In this document: piece after piece, positions 1 through 8,716 of the stretch
Numbering within the stretch: position 1 is the first letter of the stretch
How the letters are laid out: the number at the start of each line of letters is the position of its first letter
Source: Endozoicomonas sp965232255
GTDB taxonomy: Bacteria; Pseudomonadota; Gammaproteobacteria; Pseudomonadales; Endozoicomonadaceae
Direction of reading: 5' to 3'
Length of the DNA stretch: 64,000 nucleotides
Assembly (NCBI GenBank): GCA_965232255.1
Contig: OZ246962.1
Span: forward strand, 2,728,001 to 2,792,000
The notes under the pieces: model-generated
Told to the model about the DNA's origin: nothing
Databases searched by the model: none
Seen by the model: the letters and a program-made list of their open reading frames with translations, nothing else
Program-made: the position numbers and the translations under genes

Positions 1-53
1 CGAGAATTCCTGGCTTCAAGGCTGGCAAAGCTCTCAAGGATGCAGTGAACTGA
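1..53 (+). CDS. hupB: HU-beta DNA-binding protein, C-terminal end only
   Basis: The window opens inside a gene whose last 16 codons read RIPGFKAGKALKDAVN and stop with TGA at 51-53. This is the characteristic C-terminal end of the small histone-like HU proteins, which bend and compact DNA in the nucleoid. The frame begins at base 3. The start and most of the gene lie outside the window. HU-beta directly upstream of ppiD is the usual gammaproteobacterial order, which supports the call. The stretch is too short to separate HU-beta from HU-alpha by sequence alone. Confidence 0.85.
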   Translation, partial: RIPGFKAGKALKDAVN

Positions 54-163
54 TTTTGATCCGGGGCGGTTTTTGTTAACCGTAAACCGGTTCTGTTTCA
101 GCAGGTGGACATGGCCAGATTCCACATGAGTTATTCGGGAGAGCCTGTCAGTCAGTCCATCAC

Positions 164-192
164 AAAGCGCATCCGCTGATGCGCTTTTTTTT
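164..192 (+). terminator. Rho-independent terminator of hupB
   Basis: A perfect 9-bp stem (AAAGCGCAT / ATGCGCTTT) with a 6-nt loop is followed by a run of T. It lies about 110 nt after the hupB stop and before the ppiD start. Confidence 0.85.
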
Positions 193-277
193 CGACCCGG
201 TCTTTTCCATACGAGTCAAGAATAGGGGTTACACTACAAAGGGTGTACAGTGCTGAGCCCTGGTACCTGAGGTTACT

Positions 278-2179
278 ATGCTGCAATCGATGAGGGACAA
301 AGCGAAAAGTTGGGTGACATTTATTGTCGTCGGCATTATCGCTTTTATGATGGCCATTACGGGGCTGGAAACGCTGGTGCCCAACCCTAACAATCCGGAA
401 GTTGCTACGGTCAATGGACAGGAAATTTCGCAAGTTGAGCTGGCGCAAGCGGTTGACCAGCAACGACGGGCCTTGATCCAGCAGATGGGTGCCCAGTTTG
501 ATCCAGCTGCGCTGAATGAGCAGTTACTGCAAAGCTCCGTGCTGGAGGCGATGATTGATCGTCAGTTGCTGTTGCAAAACGCCGAAGATTATAAAATGGG
601 CGTGGGCACCCCGCAGGTGGATCAACTTATTGTTGGTATGGAGCAATTTCAGCAAAATGGCCAGTTTGATCCCGAACGATTCCAGCTGATGGTGCGTAGC
701 TTTGGCATGACGCCGCTGCAGTTTAAAGAGGCTATCCGCGAGGAGACGCTGTTACAGCAGCTACAGGCCGGTGTTGCTGGCACGGAGTTTGTCACCATTG
801 AAGAACTCAGGCAGTTGCGTGCCCTCGAAGGCCAGACCCGTGATCTGTCATGGATCGTGTTGTCAGCGGCGGCAATACGCGACAACGTTACTGTTTCTGA
901 GGAAGAGATCAAAGCCTACTACGACGCCAATGCCAGTGAGTTCATGACTCCGGAGCAGGTGGTAGTGGACTATGTGCAACTGAACAGGAACGCGATTGCC
1001 AACGCCATTGACGTCAGCGACGAAGACATTGAGGCCGAGTATCGTTACCGCGTGGAGCAATTGCAGCAACAGTCAAACAATGATGCCCATGTGTCGGTAA
1101 TTCTGATCCAGACCGGTGATCAGCGCACTGTTGAACAGGCACAAGCGCGGGCTGATGAAGTATTGGCCAAGCTGCAGGCAGGTGCTGATTTTGCTGAACT
1201 GGCCAAGACTTATTCCGATGATCCGACATCGGCTGCCAAAGGCGGCGACTTGGGTGCAGTTCAGTCAGGATTTTTTGGTGACGCGTTCGATGCTGCCGTG
1301 GCTGACCTGGCCGTAGGTGAAGTGTCTGAACCTATTAAAACCGACTTCGGCTGGCAGATTTTACAAGTGACGGGTCGTGGCGAAACCGAGGTGCCTTCAT
1401 TGGCGCAGATGCGCCAGTCCATCGAAACGGCTTTGAAGCAGAATGAGGTTGATTCGCTATTCCTGACACAATCCAGGGAGTTGGCGGATATCAGCTTTGA
1501 AGCGGCCGACCTGGCGCAGCCGGCTGAACAACTTGGTCTGCCCATCATGACCAGCGAGCCGTTTGACCGCAACGGTGCGGCCGCAGGGATTGCCGCCGAC
1601 CCGCGCGTTGTCGCAGCGGCGTTCAGTGAAGATGTGCTGAGTCTGGGTGCCAACAGTGACCTGATCGAGATTACGCCCGAACAGGCCGTTGTGGTCAGAG
1701 TTCGGGAGCACAAAAAACCACAACCGATTCCTTTGGAGCAGGTGCGTGATGCCATTGTCACTGTTTTGCAAGACCGCGCTGTGGAAGAGCAGCTGGCCAG
1801 TCGTGCAGCTCAGATGATTGCTGCGCTGCAAGCCGGAACTACGCTGACTGATTTGGCCAGGGAGCAAAATCTGGAAGTGGTTGAGAGTGCTAAAACCCAG
1901 CGCAATATGGCCGATGTGCCGCTGCCGCTGTTGCGTGCCGCCTTCAAAATGCCTGATCCGACTAAGGGGATTGCTTACGATTCCGTTGCCCTGTCTGGCG
2001 GTGATTACGCCGTGGTTGCCCTGAGCGCTGTCCATCCCGGAGACAGTACCACGACGCCGGAAGAGCTGAAAACTCTGGGGCAATTTATTGCCAATAGCGA
2101 TGGCCGCGTGGCTTTCGAAGAGTTCCTGGCCAGCCTGAGAGCGCGTGGCAAGGTCAAGATTATGCTGGGCAATGAATAG
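278..2179 (+). CDS. ppiD: Peptidyl-prolyl isomerase PpiD, periplasmic folding factor
   Basis: 633 residues, the usual PpiD length. PpiD is anchored in the inner membrane and helps newly exported proteins fold at the Sec translocon. One membrane helix lies at about residues 12-34 after a short basic N-terminus, followed by a SurA-like N-terminal chaperone region. A parvulin (PPIC) domain spans about 268-365, with the typical AKTYSDDP and GGDLG motifs. The C-terminal third is a second, degenerate parvulin-like region. The start is an ATG preceded by a weak TGAGGT ribosome site. The gene follows hupB, as in Pseudomonas and E. coli. Confidence 0.95.
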   Translation: MLQSMRDKAKSWVTFIVVGIIAFMMAITGLETLVPNPNNPEVATVNGQEISQVELAQAVDQQRRALIQQMGAQFDPAALNEQLLQSSVLEAMIDRQLLLQNAEDYKMGVGTPQVDQLIVGMEQFQQNGQFDPERFQLMVRSFGMTPLQFKEAIREETLLQQLQAGVAGTEFVTIEELRQLRALEGQTRDLSWIVLSAAAIRDNVTVSEEEIKAYYDANASEFMTPEQVVVDYVQLNRNAIANAIDVSDEDIEAEYRYRVEQLQQQSNNDAHVSVILIQTGDQRTVEQAQARADEVLAKLQAGADFAELAKTYSDDPTSAAKGGDLGAVQSGFFGDAFDAAVADLAVGEVSEPIKTDFGWQILQVTGRGETEVPSLAQMRQSIETALKQNEVDSLFLTQSRELADISFEAADLAQPAEQLGLPIMTSEPFDRNGAAAGIAADPRVVAAAFSEDVLSLGANSDLIEITPEQAVVVRVREHKKPQPIPLEQVRDAIVTVLQDRAVEEQLASRAAQMIAALQAGTTLTDLAREQNLEVVESAKTQRNMADVPLPLLRAAFKMPDPTKGIAYDSVALSGGDYAVVALSAVHPGDSTTTPEELKTLGQFIANSDGRVAFEEFLASLRARGKVKIMLGNE

Positions 2180-2210
2180 TTACTAATAAATCGTCGTATA
2201 AAATCCATAA

Positions 2211-2232
2211 AAGGCCACCGCAAGGTGGCCTT
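2211..2232 (+). terminator. Hairpin terminator after ppiD
   Basis: A 9-bp perfect stem (AAGGCCACC / GGTGGCCTT) closes a GCAA tetraloop 31 nt after the ppiD stop. The T tail is poor, so it may act as a bidirectional or weak terminator between ppiD and the convergent Lrp-type gene. Confidence 0.6.
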
Positions 2233-2312
2233 GCGCGTTTGTATAAATACGCTTTTCCTGCTTTTCTCAAGTGCTCAACGAATAGATAGAGTGCCCGGCG
2301 GAACCGTTTTAT

Positions 2313-2792
2313 TTACAGCAAACCAAGCGGGAGCGCCGTGGTGGATTTAATGGTGGACAGAGCAACGGCGGTTTTTATCTGGCTGACGCCCGGGATTTTC
2401 ATCAGCTCTTCCAGCAGAAACAAAGAGAGTGCTTCCTGGTTGCGGGCCACCACTTTGAGCAGATAGTCACCGTTGCTGCCGGTGATGGCGTAACACTCCA
2501 TTATCGCTGCCATGGCAAGAACCGCTTCTTTGAAGTTGGTGGCGGAATCCGAAGTGTGCTGATCCAGGCAGACTGTAATGTAGGCCTCAACGTCCACGCC
2601 GATGGCGCGAGGATTGAGTAGGGTCACTTGTTTACGGATAAATCCTCTGGCTTTTAACCGACAGATACGCCGGGAGCACTGTGACGGGGACAGGCTCACC
2701 AGTTCGGCCAGGCTCTGCAACGATCGGGCATCATCCTGCTGAAGCGCCGACAGTAGCCGCAAGTCGTAAGTATCGAGCAAGCTGCTGTTCAT
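2313..2792 (-). CDS. Lrp/AsnC family transcriptional regulator
   Basis: 159 residues from the ATG; a TTG one codon upstream is an alternative start with slightly better spacing from an AAGG. The N-terminal part (about 8-60) is a winged helix-turn-helix with the AsnC pattern (LSPSQCSRRICRLKARGFI). The C-terminal part (about 70-150) is the RAM ligand-binding fold, including the G.DYLLKV stretch. Such proteins respond to amino acids. The gene is divergent from hpd-phhA across a 224-nt gap, so it is the likely regulator of phenylalanine/tyrosine breakdown. The target assignment is inferred from position. Confidence 0.85.
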   Translation of the reverse strand: MNSSLLDTYDLRLLSALQQDDARSLQSLAELVSLSPSQCSRRICRLKARGFIRKQVTLLNPRAIGVDVEAYITVCLDQHTSDSATNFKEAVLAMAAIMECYAITGSNGDYLLKVVARNQEALSLFLLEELMKIPGVSQIKTAVALSTIKSTTALPLGLL

Positions 2793-3016
2793 CAATTGAT
2801 TGCCTTAATCTCACGCCACCGCGACACGATGGTTGTTTTTATTGGGCAGTCGCCAGCCAGTCACCACGCAAGTGTACCTCTGCTTTTGCGACTGCGCCAA
2901 CGCCGCAATGCAAAACTTTTGCATCATCGGGTCAAAGCAGGCATCACATCGCAAGGAATTTGCCTTGGGTCGATCGTATACTTTTTCCTCAACTCGACCG
3001 TGAAAGAGGGCAGAGC

Positions 3017-4096
3017 ATGACAACCAATAAGATCTCCAAAATCACCAGCAGCAACCCGATGGGAACCGATGGGTTCGAGTTTGTCGAATACGCAGCGCAA
3101 GACGCGGTGGCGCTCGATAGCCTGTTTAAACAGTTTGGCCTGGCGCCGATCGGCCGCCACCGTTCCAAAGAGGTGACTTTGTACCGCCAGGGGGGGATCA
3201 ATTTTCTTGTCAATGGCGAGCCGGACTCATTTGCCCAGCAGTTTGCCCGGGAGCACGGCCCCTGCGCCTGCGCTTTTGCCATTCGGGTGGAAGACGCTGG
3301 CTATGCCTACCAGCGTGCCCTGGAGCTGGGCTGTCAACCGGGCCCAACCCAAACCGGTCCCATGGAGTTGAATATTCCCTCCATCGTCGGCATTGGTGGC
3401 AGCCTGATTTACCTGGTGGACCGTTACGATGATAAAGGCTCAATTTATGATGTGGATTTTGTCCCCATCGAGGGGGTCAACCAACAGCCCGAGGGAGTAG
3501 GCCTTAGTTATATTGATCACCTGACCCATAATGTTTACCGGGGCAATATGAACAAATGGGCGTCTTTTTACGAGGATATTTTTAACTTTCGTGAAATCCG
3601 CTATTTCGATATTGAGGGCAAACTGACCGGCCTGAAATCCCGCGCCATGACGAGCCCCTGCGGTAAAATCAGAATACCCATCAACGAATCTTCCGATGAT
3701 AAAAGCCAGATTGCGGAGTACCTGCAACAGTACAACGGTGAGGGTATCCAGCATATTGCCCTGTATGCCAATAACATCTACCAATCCGTGCCGTCCATGC
3801 GCGCTAACGGCACCAGTTTTCTGTCACCACCACCAGATACCTACTACGAGATGCTGACTGAACGGTTGCCCTGGCACCAGGAAGATGTTGAGCAGTTAAA
3901 AGCCAGTTCCATTTTAATGGATGGTGCGCCAACAGAAGACGGTGGTCTTTTATTGCAGATTTTTACAGAAACCGCCATTGGACCAATTTTTTTCGAGATT
4001 ATCCAGCGTAAAGGCGACGAAGGTTTTGGCGAAGGTAATTTTAAGGCACTGTTCGAGAGTATGGAGCGAGACCAGATGAGAAGGGGAGTATTGTAG
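3017..4096 (+). CDS. hpd: 4-hydroxyphenylpyruvate dioxygenase
   Basis: 359 residues, the normal bacterial length. The enzyme is a non-heme iron dioxygenase converting 4-hydroxyphenylpyruvate to homogentisate in tyrosine catabolism. Two vicinal-oxygen-chelate halves are visible. Candidate iron ligands are the His in YIDHLTHNV, the His in GIQHIALY and the Glu in FFEIIQRKG near the C-terminus, where the typical GFGEGNFKALFES signature also occurs. The frame stays open further upstream, but the ATG at 3017 has a GAGGG ribosome site and begins the conserved family region. It forms an operon with phhA 61 nt downstream and is divergent from the Lrp-type regulator. Confidence 0.95.
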   Translation: MTTNKISKITSSNPMGTDGFEFVEYAAQDAVALDSLFKQFGLAPIGRHRSKEVTLYRQGGINFLVNGEPDSFAQQFAREHGPCACAFAIRVEDAGYAYQRALELGCQPGPTQTGPMELNIPSIVGIGGSLIYLVDRYDDKGSIYDVDFVPIEGVNQQPEGVGLSYIDHLTHNVYRGNMNKWASFYEDIFNFREIRYFDIEGKLTGLKSRAMTSPCGKIRIPINESSDDKSQIAEYLQQYNGEGIQHIALYANNIYQSVPSMRANGTSFLSPPPDTYYEMLTERLPWHQEDVEQLKASSILMDGAPTEDGGLLLQIFTETAIGPIFFEIIQRKGDEGFGEGNFKALFESMERDQMRRGVL

Positions 4097-4157
4097 CTGG
4101 TTGGCGGTCTTGTCGCCGGTTGCATGTGTACAATCAGACTGCGTTGCAGAGGTATTT

Positions 4158-4958
4158 ATGAAGTCATCCAAATATCAGGCCAGAACGCCGGATGATTCGG
4201 GCTTTATTCATTATACCGAAGAAGAACACGACACTTGGCGTATTCTTTACCAACGACAGATTGAGTTGCTCCAGGGCCGCGCCTGCGATGAGTACTTGAA
4301 CGGCATTGAGCAACTGGCCATGCCGTCCGGGAGCATTCCTCAGCTAGAAGACATCAGCCGGGTATTAATGGCTTGTACCGGCTGGAGCGTGGCTCGGGTA
4401 CCAGCGCTGATCTCATTTGACCGCTTCTTTAGCCTGTTAGCCAACAAGCAGTTTCCGGTGGCAACGTTTATCAGGATTCGTTCTGAGCTGGATTATTTGC
4501 AGGAGCCAGATATCTTCCATGAAATATTCGGCCATTGCCCTTTATTAACCAATCAGGATTTTGCCGATTTCACCGCGACTTATGGCAAGCTTGGCCTGGC
4601 CGCCAGCAAAGAGGAGCGCATCTATCTGGCCAGGTTGTACTGGATGACGGTGGAGTTTGGTTTGCTTAACAGTGGAGCGGGACTGCGTATTTATGGCGGC
4701 GGGATTCTGTCCAGTTATGGTGAATCAGCCTATGCCCTGGCCAGCGATATTCCTGTACGCACACCGTTTGATCCATTGCTGGCGCTACGCACGCCTTATC
4801 GCATCGATATTCTGCAACCGTTGTATTACGTTGTTGACAGCCTGACGGTACTGCACCGGTTGTGCGAAATCGATCTGATGACGTTGGTGCATCAGGCCAT
4901 GTCGATGCCACTGTTGCCACCCATGTTCACGCCTAAAGCAAAAGAGGGCGTCGCTTGA
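4158..4958 (+). CDS. phhA: Phenylalanine 4-hydroxylase
   Basis: 266 residues. It hydroxylates phenylalanine to tyrosine using a reduced pterin and iron. The iron site is clear: DIFHEIFGHCPLL supplies two His ligands and TVEFGLL the Glu. The start at 4158 is preceded by AGAGG; a longer open frame from 4101 lacks such a site. With hpd it covers two steps of the phenylalanine-to-homogentisate route. The pterin recycling gene phhB, often next to phhA, is not seen here. Confidence 0.95.
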   Translation: MKSSKYQARTPDDSGFIHYTEEEHDTWRILYQRQIELLQGRACDEYLNGIEQLAMPSGSIPQLEDISRVLMACTGWSVARVPALISFDRFFSLLANKQFPVATFIRIRSELDYLQEPDIFHEIFGHCPLLTNQDFADFTATYGKLGLAASKEERIYLARLYWMTVEFGLLNSGAGLRIYGGGILSSYGESAYALASDIPVRTPFDPLLALRTPYRIDILQPLYYVVDSLTVLHRLCEIDLMTLVHQAMSMPLLPPMFTPKAKEGVA

Positions 4959-5361
4959 AAACCCTTTTTGACGACACTGCGTAAATACCCATACTGCAGC
5001 CTGTTATTGCCCAGTAAAGCAACTTTCTTGATGGGAACTCTCTGACGGGTTCTCCACTTTGCTTGTCTGCCTAGCCTTGACGGCGCTTCCCATGATGAAA
5101 TAGCCACATCAGAGGTCAAAACGTTAATACACAACGTATTGACTCAAATCATTTTTTCTGACTGAAATGACGCATTGGTGAGCAGCACTGGCCAGCTGTA
5201 GCAAGGGGTTTCACGAGGTCATGCGTACTATTGGAAATAGACAGCCATGGATGGGGTAAGTAATTTTGCTGTGCGTAATTTTGCCGCGTACTTTCCCCCT
5301 TGTGCGAAAGTTGTCTGGTAAAAAAACTCCAATACAACTCCTGAAGAGTCGGAGGTGCTAT
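4959..5361. other. 403-bp intergenic region between phhA and the alcohol dehydrogenase
   Basis: No convincing gene or structured RNA was found. The last 12 nt hold a strong GGAGG ribosome site (about 5351-5355) for the downstream dehydrogenase, whose promoter must lie here or further upstream. Short open frames on both strands lack start signals and family resemblance. Confidence 0.5.
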
Positions 5362-6435
5362 ATGAGCATGATGAAAGCGCTTGTTTTTGTTGAGCCTGGC
5401 CGTATCGAGCTGGAAGATAAGCCTATTCCCGACGTCGGTTATAACGATGCCCTTATTCGCATTACCACCACAACTATTTGTGGTACGGATATTCATATCC
5501 TCAAAGGCGAATATCCCGTTGCCAAAGGGCTGACCCTCGGTCATGAACCGGTAGGTGTGATTGAAAAGCTGGGTGCTGGTATTCAGGGTTTCCATGAAGG
5601 TCAGCGGGTTGTTGTTGGCGCGATTACACCATGTGGTCATTCCGCTGCCTGTTTGTGTGGCCAGAGCAGTCAGGATGGTCGGTACGACGCGTCCGGTTAT
5701 AAGGCTATGGGCGGCTGGCGCTTTGGTAACACCATTGACGGCTGCCAGGCTGAATATCTGTTGGTGCCTGATGCCCAGGTCAACCTGACACCTATTCCTG
5801 ATGGCTTGACTGATGAGCAGGTATTGATGTGTCCGGACGTTATGTCCACTGGCTTTGTTGCTCCTGAAAAAGCAAAAGTCCGCATCGGTGATATGGTGGC
5901 TATTTTCGCCCAGGGACCCATTGGCCTCAGTGCTACAGCTGGTGCCCGACTGTCGGGAGCCTCGCTGATTATTACCGTTGATGGCATCAAGGATCGCCTG
6001 GAAATGTCCAAAAGGATGGGCGCTGACTACACCATTGACTACACCAAAGAAGATCCGGTCAAGGAAATCATGCGCATTACCGAGGGTCGTGGGGTCGATT
6101 GCGCCATTGAAGCTCTTGGTACTCAGCAGACCTTTGAGAGCTGTCTGCAGTCGATCCGCCCCGGTGGCACGGTATCAAGCATTGGGGTTTATTCGAAGGA
6201 TCTGGTGATTCCATTGAACGCCTTCCATGCTGGCCTGGGCGATAATACCATTCTTACCTCGCTTTGCCCGGGCGATAAGGACCGTATGCGCCGGCTGATG
6301 AGCGCTGTTGCTGCCGGGCGCGTTGACATGCAAGAGCTGATTACTCACCGCTTCAAGCTTGATGACATAGTTGCTGCCTATGAGCTGTTCGGTCATCAGC
6401 GTGATGGCGTAATAAAAGTTGCTATTACGCCGTAG
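5362..6435 (+). CDS. Zinc-dependent alcohol dehydrogenase, MDR family
   Basis: 357 residues. It is a medium-chain dehydrogenase that should oxidise an alcohol or reduce a ketone/aldehyde with NAD(P). The catalytic zinc site is visible as CGTDIH and GHEPVG. The Rossmann glycine motif appears as AQGPIGLSA around residues 178-186. The structural-zinc lobe is degenerate: CGHSAACLCG replaces the four-cysteine pattern, as in NADP-dependent secondary alcohol dehydrogenases. The start is fixed by GGAGG 6-7 nt before the ATG; the frame is open about 95 nt further upstream without such a site. It is a single gene with its own terminator. Substrate unknown. Confidence 0.88.
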   Translation: MSMMKALVFVEPGRIELEDKPIPDVGYNDALIRITTTTICGTDIHILKGEYPVAKGLTLGHEPVGVIEKLGAGIQGFHEGQRVVVGAITPCGHSAACLCGQSSQDGRYDASGYKAMGGWRFGNTIDGCQAEYLLVPDAQVNLTPIPDGLTDEQVLMCPDVMSTGFVAPEKAKVRIGDMVAIFAQGPIGLSATAGARLSGASLIITVDGIKDRLEMSKRMGADYTIDYTKEDPVKEIMRITEGRGVDCAIEALGTQQTFESCLQSIRPGGTVSSIGVYSKDLVIPLNAFHAGLGDNTILTSLCPGDKDRMRRLMSAVAAGRVDMQELITHRFKLDDIVAAYELFGHQRDGVIKVAITP

Positions 6436-6473
6436 TTGGTTGCTGCCTGAATTAGTTTACTGCTGATGATTTT

Positions 6474-6510
6474 GGCTCGTAGTTTCTCCCCCGAAGCTGC
6501 GAGCCTTTTT
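6474..6510 (+). terminator. Rho-independent terminator after the alcohol dehydrogenase
   Basis: A 9-bp stem (GGCTCGTAG / CTGCGAGCC, one G-U pair) is followed by five T. It starts 38 nt after the stop codon. Confidence 0.85.
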
Positions 6511-6719
6511 CGTTTGCGCACTTTGCAAACGGCATGAATAGTTGCTTAATTAATAAAAACATATTATCCAATCATATTTTTTTATATATCTTATTGCCAA
6601 ATCCGCTGACGTCGCCATTGTGGAATTGTGGACAAAACTTTTTCTTTCCGTGATTGTTTAGGTGTACGATCCAAAACAATTTTCACTTGCCTGTCGTTTT
6701 GCGTTACAAGGAGCCCTGG

Positions 6720-7580
6720 ATGCAGCCAAGGGAGTTGAGCATTCAAACGCCATACCTGACCTTTGCCGCCCTGGAGTGGGGCGAACCTGACGGTAATCCC
6801 GTCATCGCCTTACACGGTTGGCTGGATAATGCCGCCAGTTTTACTCCCATGGCCAGCAAGCTTGACGGCATACGGCTAATTGCCGTGGACTTGGCCGGCC
6901 ACGGTTGGTCTGACCATCGACCAGCTGGGTTCAGTTACGATGTCTGGCACTATGTGGAAGACTTGTTTTATATTGCTGAAGCACTGGAGCTGACGCGCTT
7001 TGGTTTGCTCGGTCATTCCCTGGGGGGCATAGTGTGCGCTATGGCTGCCAGCTCTATTGTGAAAGATCGGATAACGGCCCTGGTGGCCATTGATGGACTG
7101 TTTCCCCGGCCAAGAGATCCACAGGATTCACCGCAAGAACTACTTGGCTACATCAATCAACGCAGAGCGCCCACGGATCAGCTGCCCGTCACTCGCTATC
7201 GCTCAAAGCAGCAGGCAATATTTGCTCGAACCATGGGGCAGTTCCGGGTTTCCAGGGCATCGGCCGAACTGTTGGTTGAGCGCGGTCTGAAGCAGGTGGG
7301 GGAGGAGTGGGTGTGGACCTCTGATCCACGCTTAAAGCTTGGCTCACCGGTACGCTTTACCCGTGAGCAATCCATGGCTTTTGTTCAGCAGATTGGCTGT
7401 CCGGTGCATTTGCTTTATGTCGACAACGACCTTATGAGCAACGCCATTGAGCAATATCGTCAGTGGTTAGGTCATATCCATCTGCACCCAATGAGCGGCA
7501 ATCATCATCTTCATATGGATGACCAGGTAGATATTGTTGCCAGCAAGGTTAGCTCTGTCCTGGGCGGTAGATTATGGTAG
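6720..7580 (+). CDS. Alpha/beta hydrolase fold protein
   Basis: 286 residues. The alpha/beta hydrolase fold is indicated by the oxyanion motif HGWLDNAASF (near residue 32), the nucleophile elbow GHSLGG, and a C-terminal His in GNHHLHMD. A candidate acid is the Asp in LLYVDND. The start at 6720 has AAGGAG at 6708-6713; the frame is open to 6654 without a ribosome site. It resembles serine esterases or haloperoxidase-type hydrolases, but the substrate cannot be read. The next gene starts 30 nt downstream and may be cotranscribed. Confidence 0.88.
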   Translation: MQPRELSIQTPYLTFAALEWGEPDGNPVIALHGWLDNAASFTPMASKLDGIRLIAVDLAGHGWSDHRPAGFSYDVWHYVEDLFYIAEALELTRFGLLGHSLGGIVCAMAASSIVKDRITALVAIDGLFPRPRDPQDSPQELLGYINQRRAPTDQLPVTRYRSKQQAIFARTMGQFRVSRASAELLVERGLKQVGEEWVWTSDPRLKLGSPVRFTREQSMAFVQQIGCPVHLLYVDNDLMSNAIEQYRQWLGHIHLHPMSGNHHLHMDDQVDIVASKVSSVLGGRLW

Positions 7581-7610
7581 AGTTGTTGTGAGAAAACCTT
7601 GGGTTATTTC

Positions 7611-8504
7611 ATGAACAGAATAACGGTAAAACATCAGGAACTGTTCCCGGCTCTGTCTGCCAGAGCATTTAATCGAACGACTACTGTCTTGTTAATCAGT
7701 GCTGCAATTGTGTTGTCCAGCCTCTTCACCTTTTGTTACGCTGCTGAGCTACCCGCTTACCCTAATGCCACCGTCGTCCAATCAGTGAATGAGGAGCGAC
7801 AGAACCATCCAGTTATTACCGATCGCATGAAGCGGATACATGGTGTGGTTACCTCAGACGGAGCCCAGTGGCTTGATGGCCGTCTGATGCGCACCGTATA
7901 CCTGCTGCCCCCAGGGCACACCAGCGCCCAGGGGTTTGAGTTTTACGTCAACCTGCTGCGCGAGCAAGGGGTAGAGGCGTTGTTTGAGTGCCGCAGTTTT
8001 TCCTGTGGCGCCAGCAACTTTTGGGCCAACGATATTTTTGCCATTCCCACGCTCTACGGCCAGGATAAAGAACAGAGCTATTATATTGGCAAAAAGCAGA
8101 ACGACTATTACGCCGTGTATGCCATCAGGCGCGGCAACGGACGCATCTATACGTTGGTGGACGTCTTTACCCCGTTCGATCACGAGCATAAAGACAAGGA
8201 GCGGCAGATAACCAGTTTTATGATTCCTCTGACTAATCCTATCGTCAGTGCTGATCTGACACCGTTTATTATCCAAATGCGTGATAATCCAGCCATGAAG
8301 GCATTGCTGCTGATCCGTGGCCGGATGCCAGATACCCTCGCCGAATTCGATGGCCGATTGCAGGCAATGGACACATTACAGAAATCCCTGTTGCAATCCC
8401 TTGAAGAGCAGGGCATCAATAGCACTCGCCTGCGCCTCAATATCTCTTTTGACGGCACTGACAGCGCTATGCCATTTTGGTTGCAAGTGGTCCCACTGCA
8501 GTGA
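7611..8504 (+). CDS. DUF4892-type exported protein
   Basis: 297 residues from the ATG at 7611; a TTG at 7599 is in frame but has no better ribosome site. The N-terminus carries a signal peptide: a basic start, a hydrophobic stretch at about 26-42, and a likely cleavage after CYA. The mature part contains two cysteines in FECRSFSCGASNFWAN. The pattern fits the DUF4892 family found in Pseudomonas and relatives, which has no established function. It is probably periplasmic and follows the hydrolase closely. Confidence 0.75.
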   Translation: MNRITVKHQELFPALSARAFNRTTTVLLISAAIVLSSLFTFCYAAELPAYPNATVVQSVNEERQNHPVITDRMKRIHGVVTSDGAQWLDGRLMRTVYLLPPGHTSAQGFEFYVNLLREQGVEALFECRSFSCGASNFWANDIFAIPTLYGQDKEQSYYIGKKQNDYYAVYAIRRGNGRIYTLVDVFTPFDHEHKDKERQITSFMIPLTNPIVSADLTPFIIQMRDNPAMKALLLIRGRMPDTLAEFDGRLQAMDTLQKSLLQSLEEQGINSTRLRLNISFDGTDSAMPFWLQVVPLQ

Positions 8505-8716
8505 ATGAGGCAAGGTTTATCGAATTTAGCGTAAGACCTCTGGCGACTTGGCTGGAGGATAGATATTTAGCCAGACACAGCGGGCTATAGTTTACAGTTA
8601 ATGGCCGTCTCTAAAGTAGTCGAGATTCAGGGGTATGGTTGTTTCTCCAGTAGCCATAAAATCAAAACTAAGAAGATAAAAATCCTTTTTTATAGATTGA
8701 TTCCATGGCTACACTA